A stretch of DNA of 8,751 nucleotides from Nitrososphaerota archaeon (GTDB lineage: Archaea > Thermoproteota > Nitrososphaeria > Nitrososphaerales > Nitrosopumilaceae). This document shows positions 1 through 4,870 of the stretch, piece after piece. Where the stretch lies: positions 1-8,751 of the forward strand of contig JACZUQ010000031.1 of assembly GCA_022573065.1 (NCBI GenBank), written 5' to 3'. Within the stretch, counting starts at the first letter, position 1. Each line of letters opens with the position of its first letter. The position numbers and the translations under genes are program-made. The notes under the pieces are model-generated. The model did no database searches and was not told the DNA's origin. It was given only the letters and a program-made list of their open reading frames with translations.

Positions 1-129
1 AAAACCCATGTTTAGAACTACAAAGGCCAAGGCTGCAGCTACAATTACAAATGCAATTAGTACAATAGCAGACTCTATGCCAATAATTCCTCGATGGGTA
101 TGTTCATGTCCTTTTTGAATAAGGTTCAT
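1..129 (-). CDS. Archaellin (archaeal flagellin) N-terminus, partial
   Basis: The reverse strand encodes the first 43 residues of an archaellin, the filament subunit of the archaellum; the rest lies beyond the left edge. Residues 1-13 form a short charged leader (MNLIQKGHEHTHRG includes residue 14), followed by the class III signal: prepilin peptidase (FlaK/PibD type) would be expected to cut after Gly14, giving a mature protein starting IIGIE with Glu at position 5. A continuous hydrophobic stretch follows (residues 15-43, rich in A, I, V), which in this family forms the helical filament core. ATG 129 is chosen because no other ATG precedes it before the in-frame stop at 172-174. A His-rich leader (H8, H10, H12) is somewhat unusual. 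A different type IV pilin-like protein is possible, but the ESAIVLIAFVIVAAALAFVV stretch is very typical of archaellins. It is transcribed divergently from the regulator at 401. Confidence 0.88.
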   Translation of the reverse strand, partial: MNLIQKGHEHTHRGIIGIESAIVLIAFVIVAAALAFVVLNMGF

Positions 130-167
130 TAGTTTTGTAGTAATGTAATGTGGGTATATCCTAGAGT

Positions 168-188
168 ATGTTCAATGTGATCGAACGT
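168..188. promoter_or_regulatory. Possible degenerate operator-like dyad upstream of archaellin
   Basis: The half-sites ATGTTC (168-173) and GAACGT (183-188) form an interrupted dyad 39-59 nt upstream of the archaellin ATG. The half-sites resemble those of the dyads at 2247-2263 and 8287-8303 (ATGTTC ... GAACAT), but the spacer is 9 nt instead of 5, and one arm has a mismatch. Without the flanking conserved sequence of the other two copies it may be chance. Confidence 0.25.
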
Positions 189-242
189 GGTTTTTAGAGA
201 AATTGAAATTTTTGACACAGTCTCATAAAATGATGGGATCTA

Positions 243-252
243 CTATAAAAAA
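243..252 (-). promoter_or_regulatory. Candidate TATA box for the archaellin gene
   Basis: On the minus strand this reads TTTTTTATAG, the closest match to an archaeal TATA box upstream of the archaellin ATG. It would put transcription start near position 220 and give a leader of about 90 nt. Weaker candidates are ATTTTATGAG (222-231) and TCTAAAAA (192-199). No GGTGAT-type ribosome binding site is seen before the ATG. Position alone does not decide between the candidates. Confidence 0.3.
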
Positions 253-336
253 TTAATTTAACAAAAAATTTCAAATTAGAGTGATGATCGTTTGATTTAG
301 ACAAACAATTACTAAAATTATCTTTTCTTATCATTA

Positions 337-352
337 AAAATATGCATATTTT
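337..352. promoter_or_regulatory. 16-bp perfect palindrome upstream of the TrmB-type gene
   Basis: AAAATATGCATATTTT is perfectly self-complementary over 16 bp. It lies about 20 nt upstream of the TATA box of the regulator gene at 401. Proteins of the TrmB family bind dyad operators, so this could be an autoregulatory or divergent-control site. The base composition makes AT palindromes fairly frequent here, so function is an inference. Confidence 0.35.
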
Positions 353-354
353 AC

Positions 355-375
355 AAATATCTGACTATGATATTT
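355..375. promoter_or_regulatory. Interrupted dyad overlapping the TATA box of the TrmB-type gene
   Basis: The arms AAATATC (355-361) and GATATTT (369-375) are exactly complementary around a 7-nt spacer. The right arm runs into the TATA-like sequence at 371-383, so a protein bound here would compete with TBP/TFB. That is the usual layout for archaeal autorepression, but no direct evidence exists in the sequence beyond symmetry and position. Confidence 0.35.
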
Positions 376-383
376 TTAAAAAT
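371..383 (+). promoter_or_regulatory. TATA box of the TrmB-type regulator gene
   Basis: TATTTTTAAAAAT is centred about 24 nt before the TTG at 401. That spacing would start the mRNA at or near the start codon, consistent with a leaderless transcript. No ribosome binding site is needed or seen. Confidence 0.5.
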
Positions 384-400
384 CCAGCAAGGTATGAGAT

Positions 401-1210
401 TTGAATAATCATAAAGATCTAATTACTTCATTATCTCACTTTGGTTTGGAAAAATCAGACGCAATAGTGTATCTGGGTCTTCTTCAAATGGGATCAGTTA
501 CAGTAGGAACAATGTCATCAAAACTAGAAATTGATAGAGGCAAGGCCTATAGATCTTTAAATAAACTACGAAATTTAGGTTTGGTTTCAACTACCTTTTC
601 TAATCCCACAATTTGTCAAGCAGTTGAACCTGAAGAAGCCTTGACAATAATTATTCAAAGAAAGGAAGATGAAACAATCACAATGCAAAAGCTTGCAAGA
701 AAAATTGTAATAGACCTCAAACATATCGCTCATGAACCAAATGTTTCTGAAGTTTCCTCATTTGTAATTATTCAAGGACGCTCAAATATTTATGCAAGAA
801 TTGGAAAATTCATTCAAGAAGCTACAAAATCAGTATATCTGGTAACTACTGTGGATGATATTTTGAGAATGTATCATACTTCAATTCCAGAAAAAATTAA
901 AATCTGTCAGCAAAACGGTTGCAAAGTTTTCTTGCTTACAGAAACTAAAAGTGAAAATCTTTTACCACTTATTCATAGACTTGGTGCTGATGAGAGTAGA
1001 ATAGGTAAGCTTCCTTCAAAGAGTAGAATGATAGTCGAGAGTGAAAGTCAGCTAATAATGTCTGGTTCTATTAAAGAATCAATGAATCTAAATGATGAAA
1101 ACGATTCTATTTTGTACACGAATTCATCTGAGATGATAAACAATATGTTTAGTCTGTGTAGTCACTTGTGGAAAAAATCAAAACCAATTGAATTAGTCAA
1201 AGTAAAATAA
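401..1210 (+). CDS. TrmB-family winged-helix transcriptional regulator
   Basis: A cytoplasmic DNA-binding protein of 269 residues with the two-part build of the TrmB family. Residues 7-65 form the winged helix-turn-helix (LITSLSHFGLEKSDAIVYLG, then the recognition helix around DRGKAYRSLNKL and the wing at NLGLVS). Residues 80-112 are a likely coiled coil for dimerisation. Residues 118-262 resemble the C-terminal effector domain of TrmB proteins (strands FVIIQG, SVYLVTT, CKVFLLT, SRMIVES, SILYT). In sugar-responsive TrmB this domain binds maltose or similar ligands; no specific ligand can be named here, and in Nitrososphaerota the family is expanded with mostly unknown effectors. TTG 401 is the only usable start: a stop at 395-397 is in frame just upstream and the helix-turn-helix begins by residue 7. 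It is divergent from archaellin, so it may control that gene, itself, or a distant target. Length is a little short of classical TrmB (about 340), as is common for family members lacking the extended sugar-binding region. Confidence 0.88.
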   Translation: MNNHKDLITSLSHFGLEKSDAIVYLGLLQMGSVTVGTMSSKLEIDRGKAYRSLNKLRNLGLVSTTFSNPTICQAVEPEEALTIIIQRKEDETITMQKLARKIVIDLKHIAHEPNVSEVSSFVIIQGRSNIYARIGKFIQEATKSVYLVTTVDDILRMYHTSIPEKIKICQQNGCKVFLLTETKSENLLPLIHRLGADESRIGKLPSKSRMIVESESQLIMSGSIKESMNLNDENDSILYTNSSEMINNMFSLCSHLWKKSKPIELVKVK

Positions 1211-1219
1211 GATGTATTA

Positions 1220-1268
1220 TTTTTAAAAATTAGACAAACGACCTATTAGCTAAAATTTAAAATTTTTT
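1220..1268. terminator. Convergent T-rich terminator region
   Basis: The 63-nt spacer between two convergent genes holds T runs on both strands. T6 at 1263-1268 can end plus-strand transcripts of the regulator gene, and the A run at 1225-1229 reads as T5 on the minus strand downstream of the WWG-protein gene. No strong hairpin is needed for archaeal termination. Assignment rests on position and base composition. Confidence 0.45.
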
Positions 1269-1273
1269 AGAGA

Positions 1274-2203
1274 TTAATTGAATTGAGGAATTGATATTTT
1301 GTCATATTCACTAAAAAATTTAAGGCCAAATTTATCTGTAAACGCTAGCCCTGCTTTTCCATATGAAGTGAACCCTGAACTTATATCAGAATTTTTTATC
1401 TCCCAAGAGAATATTTTATCACTAATATCTGATTCATCAAATGCAGAAAAAGAATCTATATAGTTAGATTTTCTAACTGAAAATGCATCAAGATAAAGAA
1501 TTCTATTTCTATCATCTAATAAAACTACTGAGATAGTTCCATCAGGAGTCAGTGATTTGCCATTAACATCAACTAGTTTGAATTGCAAATGATACGAATC
1601 AGTATTACTATGTCCTTGAACCATAAAGTCCTCAATTCTATCAATCTTAGGCCAAACAATGAGATCTTTAGGTAGAGGTTTTAATTGAGGTTGAATAAGA
1701 GGTTGTTTTTCAGGATCTATAATTAATACATTATTTTCAACTAAATATTGTAGTGCATTTATGAAATCTTGATCAGCAATTTTTCCTTCACCCCACCAAA
1801 AAGCTGTAGTCTTAATCAAAGTTACAACAGTTTTTTGTTGTTCTTCAACTGCATCAAGAAATATTCCATCAGTATCTGATTCATCATGTATTACACATTC
1901 ATCGGTAATTTCATCAAGAACTAACCCTGGGCCACATTCGGGTTGTACACTGACAGGTGATGGAATATCAAGTATTTTTTTTTCTACTAGATATTGCAAA
2001 GTATTAACGAAATCTTGATCAGAGATTTTATCTTCGCCCCACCATACTGCAACAAGTTTAATCCAAGAAGGGATTACCTGTTCTTCTGCAGAAGCTTCTT
2101 CTAAAAAATTAAAGGAAAAAGTAATTGAGAAGATCATCAAAATTGCAATTACATAATGATTTTTCTCCAAAGTGGAAAAATCACCCTTATCCAGATGCAT
2201 CAT
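1274..2203 (-). CDS. Secreted protein with two WWG helical modules and a C-terminal beta domain
   Basis: Predicted exported protein of unknown function, of a type common in Nitrososphaerota. In the 309-residue reading from ATG 2203, residues 16-39 are a signal sequence with hydrophobic core VIAILMIFSITFSF and cleavage expected after ASA (37-39). Two copies of a roughly 36-residue module follow (45-80 and 127-162; shared core WWGE-x-KI-x-DQDF, then LQYLVE), identical at 22 of 36 positions. Between them is an acidic linker with a Cys pair (C90, C103, CGPGLVLDEITDEC). Residues 165-182 are Pro-rich, and 183-309 look like a beta-sandwich domain. No membrane anchor is seen, so it is probably released or held at the S-layer. 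The true start is probably TTG 2170 (residue 12), which has a GGTGAT site 9 nt upstream and yields a normal 28-residue signal peptide; the frame is given at its longest extent. It follows the 833-residue surface protein on the same strand but has its own promoter block. Confidence 0.8.
   Translation of the reverse strand: MMHLDKGDFSTLEKNHYVIAILMIFSITFSFNFLEEASAEEQVIPSWIKLVAVWWGEDKISDQDFVNTLQYLVEKKILDIPSPVSVQPECGPGLVLDEITDECVIHDESDTDGIFLDAVEEQQKTVVTLIKTTAFWWGEGKIADQDFINALQYLVENNVLIIDPEKQPLIQPQLKPLPKDLIVWPKIDRIEDFMVQGHSNTDSYHLQFKLVDVNGKSLTPDGTISVVLLDDRNRILYLDAFSVRKSNYIDSFSAFDESDISDKIFSWEIKNSDISSGFTSYGKAGLAFTDKFGLKFFSEYDKISIPQFN
1718..1825 (-). repeat. WWG module, copy 2
   Basis: Encodes residues 127-162. 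The WWGEGKIADQDF core is preserved, but the leading Pro-x-Trp of copy 1 is replaced by Val-Thr-Leu, so this copy is the more derived one. The module is predicted mainly helical. Confidence 0.8.
1964..2071 (-). repeat. WWG module, copy 1
   Basis: Encodes residues 45-80 of the secreted protein (PSWIKLVAVWWGEDKIS at the start). It keeps the full form of the module with the Pro-x-Trp start and the paired Trp. It aligns without gaps to copy 2 at a distance of 82 codons. The two copies share a 14-nt identical stretch, GAAATCTTGATCAG on the plus strand (2009-2022 and 1763-1776), pointing to an internal duplication. Confidence 0.8.
2180..2185 (-). promoter_or_regulatory. Ribosome binding site GGTGAT pointing to start TTG 2170
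   Basis: On the minus strand GGTGAT is the exact complement of the ATCACC near the 3' end of archaeal 16S rRNA. It sits 9 nt before TTG 2170-2168, which is in frame in the WWG-protein gene. ATG 2203 and ATG 2200 have no such site. This supports the shorter start. Confidence 0.6.
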
Positions 2204-2213
2204 ATTATAATAT

Positions 2214-2225
2214 TATTTTTAAAAA
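2214..2225 (-). promoter_or_regulatory. TATA-like element of the WWG-protein gene
   Basis: TTTTTAAAAATA on the minus strand lies directly after the conserved block, at the same place as CAATTAAAATC after the second block. A TATA box here would start the mRNA near 2193, downstream of ATG 2203 and 2200 but upstream of the GGTGAT site and TTG 2170. Confidence 0.5.
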
Positions 2226-2268
2226 TTCTATCTCATATCCGATATGATGTTCAGAATGAACATATGAT
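2224..2268 (-). promoter_or_regulatory. Conserved 45-bp promoter block, copy 1
   Basis: Read on the minus strand, this block matches 8282-8326 at 40 of 45 positions without gaps. It contains a 17-bp dyad, ATGTTCATTCTGAACAT (2263 down to 2247; arms of 7), then a second small dyad CATATCGGATATG (2246 down to 2234), then AGATAGAATT. It begins 3 nt after the stop codon of the 833-residue protein and runs directly into the TATA-like TTTTTAAAAATAA upstream of the WWG-protein gene. Both copies face their downstream gene in the same direction, so a shared operator or activator site is the simplest reading. Confidence 0.75.
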
Positions 2269-2270
2269 GT

Positions 2271-4772
2271 TTAGACTTCTTGAATTTGTACTGGATTAGG
2301 TGCAGCAGGAGTATTTTTTATTTTAATAACTCCTTTTTTCATTAGCATGTATCCCATTAGTACTATCATGATAGGAACTATAATTATTACAGGGTCAATT
2401 CCTCCAATTTCAAGTTTTGTAAACTCTGTTTCTTCTTCTGCAAATGCTAAAAATTCAGAGGTAGCATTTACTCTAACTGTGTTTGAAATTTCACTTGGTG
2501 AATAATATGAACCTGAGACAATAGCATGAATTTTTATTTGCTTATCAGAGGTAGACATTATTGATGCAACAGCCTCACCAGTACTGCCTGTTTTTTTATC
2601 TGCCATTTGAAGAATACCGCCTTCTACTTGCCATTTAACTTTCATACCTGGTAATGGAATTTGATCTTGTTTTGCAGCAATTTTTGCTGTAAATACTTCT
2701 CCATTTTCAACAAGTTTGGGAGTATCAAGTTCTAAGATAGGTGTTAGACTTTTTAATTGAACAGTAGTGCTACTAATTGGAAATCCTTCAGATAATGCAG
2801 TTATTACTGTTGTGCCTGCAGCTTTTGGTCCTGCATCAAACAAAGTAAAGTAATCTCCTTTTTTGATTGTTGCAGTAGCTGGAATTTGAAGAAGGGATTC
2901 ATCATTTACTACAAAATTTATTTCAACATCTTCAGTTGCAAAAACTGGAAGTCCTTGAGAATTGAGAAGTTGTATTGAGAAAACATCATTTGTTCCAGTA
3001 AAAATTGTATCAGAATGTTCAATTACAATATTTGCTGGTTTTAATAATAGGCTCTCAAGAGTTACCTTAGCATCTTCAAGATAATTTACTGAAAATACTA
3101 AAGTTTCTGAACCTTGATCAGTAGCAAAAGCATCTATCATTATCAAATCCTCTCCACTAACAACTGGTTTAGTTTCTATATCAAAGATTTCACTCGGTGA
3201 TACAAATAAATTAGAATTTTTTGAAAATTTTGTTACTTCACCATCATCAGTAAGATATACCACAATTGGAAATTCTGAATTTGCAAGGATTTTTTCAATT
3301 AATGGCTCAGCTACTAATTTATGGGACTCTTCATCAGGACCAAAAATTTCAACTTCAGTAGTAGTTGCTGATTCATCTTCTACTTCTACAACTGGATTTA
3401 TTTCAAATTCGTCACTGTCTATGCCATCTGGAATACTATGCCCAACCTGAGCAAAAACCAAAGCTGTACCAGAACCAAGCTGAAGAAATACTGGATCAAT
3501 TGAGAGAAATTCATTATCTGACGAATCAATAGTTATCTCTAAATTTTTATCAGCATTAATTGGAAATCCAGTCTCATCTTCTAGATGTAGAATACCAATT
3601 AGTTCCTTATTTCCTGTGGTAAAAATTGGCAAGCCTTCAAATTTTACGAATCTGTCCCCATCATTTGAAGGTGCATTTGGAACGTTTTGATCATAAAAGG
3701 TTGCTTCAACTGTTAGTGTATCTAAAGTTAAAGGATCTCCTGAAGTTATAGTTACCAAATATTCTCCTGATTGTCCACCTAATAGTGTAAAAGTATCATG
3801 AGCCCAATAGGATCCTTTCTTAATTGTCATAGTACCTACTGATTCACCAAGAATTGCATTAGGACTAATGTTTCCGTTAGTAAAAATATCATTAGTTACT
3901 TTGTATTTTACTGTAATGTCTTTATCTGCTACAACAGGTTCACCATCGTTACTATTACTACTGGTTCTAGTATTACTGTCACTATCTTTTTGAAGTAATA
4001 CAATTATGTGCCCAACAGATCCTCCCTGAGTAAATGTATTAATTCTTTCTTGAAGTAGATATAATTTAATTTCTAAATCCTCCTCTTGTTTATCTACTGT
4101 TATATCATAACTCTTAGCTTCCATTCCTTGTCCTGTTGCATAGATGGTAGTTTTACCAGTACTACCAGAATCTCTTATTGTAAAATGTGTACCAGTAAAA
4201 TATTCACCTTTCTTAATTACAATGTTTTTTTGAAATATTTCAAGAATTTTACTATTAGCCACACTTAGTAATACATTTACATCTTCAGAAGCTCTTACAG
4301 GAAAACCATCTCCATCGGTTAATTGTACCGAAACTAAACCTCTGAATGGACCATCAGATGAAAATGTATCTGGAACAACCTTAATTAGAAGTTGCTCTTG
4401 AGTGAGCACATTACCATAAACTGTTACAGGTAATTCTAGTGAAGTAAAACCTGGAGCTGCCAGAAATAATTTTGTATCTCCAGCTTTTATCCCTTTCAAA
4501 GTTATTTCTGTTGTAAATCCTGATTCACTATTTTTTACAGTAAGAATCCGAAGTATTGAAGAATCTAAGCTAGTTACAGTTAATCCATTGATCTTCTCTG
4601 GTAGAAGAGTTCCTCCTTGTTTTGTAAAAACTTGCATCATTCCTTCCCTGTCTTGAACTATCATTGATGGAATGAATCTCGTTCCAAACTCAGTATCAGT
4701 GACTGCACCATACGATAAACTAGGAGTTAAAATACTCATTACCACTAATACTAGGATTATTCCTACCTTCAA
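2271..4772 (-). CDS. Large surface protein with Ig-like repeats and C-terminal membrane anchor
   Basis: A predicted cell-surface protein of 833 residues whose specific role I do not recognise. Residues 1-22 are a signal peptide (VGIILVLVVMSILTPSLS core). The exterior part is beta-rich and built from related modules: about 145-226, 277-359, 395-445 and 597-673. Shared marks are (D/N)xxG-(F/L)-PVxA-x-(E/K)-D at the start of a module and IKKGxY(F/W) later (IKKGEYF 186-192, IKKGSYW 318-323, IKKGDYF 637-642). Residues 678-770 resemble a bacterial Ig-like (invasin/Big_1-type) domain. An acidic stretch (EEETE, 779-783) leads to one transmembrane helix (795-811), then a short basic Lys-rich cytoplasmic tail. 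This type I topology (signal peptide out, anchor at the C-terminus) suits an S-layer-associated or adhesin-like protein. TTG 4772 is chosen because a stop lies three codons upstream and a TATA box sits at the right distance. It is divergent from the TPR gene. Confidence 0.82.
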   Translation of the reverse strand: MKVGIILVLVVMSILTPSLSYGAVTDTEFGTRFIPSMIVQDREGMMQVFTKQGGTLLPEKINGLTVTSLDSSILRILTVKNSESGFTTEITLKGIKAGDTKLFLAAPGFTSLELPVTVYGNVLTQEQLLIKVVPDTFSSDGPFRGLVSVQLTDGDGFPVRASEDVNVLLSVANSKILEIFQKNIVIKKGEYFTGTHFTIRDSGSTGKTTIYATGQGMEAKSYDITVDKQEEDLEIKLYLLQERINTFTQGGSVGHIIVLLQKDSDSNTRTSSNSNDGEPVVADKDITVKYKVTNDIFTNGNISPNAILGESVGTMTIKKGSYWAHDTFTLLGGQSGEYLVTITSGDPLTLDTLTVEATFYDQNVPNAPSNDGDRFVKFEGLPIFTTGNKELIGILHLEDETGFPINADKNLEITIDSSDNEFLSIDPVFLQLGSGTALVFAQVGHSIPDGIDSDEFEINPVVEVEDESATTTEVEIFGPDEESHKLVAEPLIEKILANSEFPIVVYLTDDGEVTKFSKNSNLFVSPSEIFDIETKPVVSGEDLIMIDAFATDQGSETLVFSVNYLEDAKVTLESLLLKPANIVIEHSDTIFTGTNDVFSIQLLNSQGLPVFATEDVEINFVVNDESLLQIPATATIKKGDYFTLFDAGPKAAGTTVITALSEGFPISSTTVQLKSLTPILELDTPKLVENGEVFTAKIAAKQDQIPLPGMKVKWQVEGGILQMADKKTGSTGEAVASIMSTSDKQIKIHAIVSGSYYSPSEISNTVRVNATSEFLAFAEEETEFTKLEIGGIDPVIIIVPIMIVLMGYMLMKKGVIKIKNTPAAPNPVQIQEV

Positions 4773-4796
4773 GCAAATTCAGAAACAGAAAATTAC

Positions 4797-4804
4797 GATA
4801 TAAA
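4797..4804 (-). promoter_or_regulatory. TATA box of the surface-protein gene
   Basis: TTTATATC on the minus strand is centred about 28 nt upstream of TTG 4772, which places transcription start at or next to the start codon. The gene is therefore probably read from a leaderless mRNA, and this supports TTG as the start. Confidence 0.6.
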
Positions 4805-4817
4805 GCGGTGTCTGGCC

Positions 4818-4831
4818 TATTTGATCAAATA
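4818..4831. promoter_or_regulatory. 14-bp perfect palindrome in the divergent promoter region
   Basis: TATTTGATCAAATA is fully self-complementary. It lies between the TATA box of the surface-protein gene (4797-4804) and the TPR gene start (4871), so it could serve both promoters. Directly beside it ATATCACGATAT (4829-4840) has complementary 5-nt arms. Function is inferred from symmetry and place only. Confidence 0.4.
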
Positions 4832-4835
4832 TCAC

Positions 4836-4848
4836 GATATTAGAAAAT
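4836..4848 (+). promoter_or_regulatory. Weak TATA-like element of the TPR gene
   Basis: GATATTAGAAAAT is centred about 29 nt before ATG 4871 and would again give a leaderless or nearly leaderless mRNA. The match to an archaeal TATA box is poor, and no GGTGAT site precedes the ATG. Confidence 0.25.
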
Positions 4849-4870
4849 CCAAATTAAACAATTACTAGGA

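Noticed and set aside
297..306. 10-mer TTAGACAAAC repeated at 1230-1239, flanking the regulator gene
   Set aside because: Short AT-rich direct repeat without extended similarity, and no transposase or target duplication pattern; chance is adequate.
130..400. Small coding region or tRNA in the archaellin-regulator spacer
   Set aside because: All frames are broken by stops and no cloverleaf or TPsiC-like sequence is visible; only promoter-type signals were found.
2224..2268. The 45-bp block as end of a mobile element (inverted copies at 2224 and 8282)
   Set aside because: The two copies are in opposite orientation and could look like terminal inverted repeats around 6 kb, but the interval holds no transposase or recombinase, and both copies sit precisely at TATA boxes facing outward genes, which fits promoter elements better.
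4086..4268. 60-codon plus-strand reading frame within the surface-protein gene
   Set aside because: It lies wholly antisense to a well-supported repeat protein; its Cys/Ser/Thr-rich sequence has no domain, promoter or ribosome binding site.
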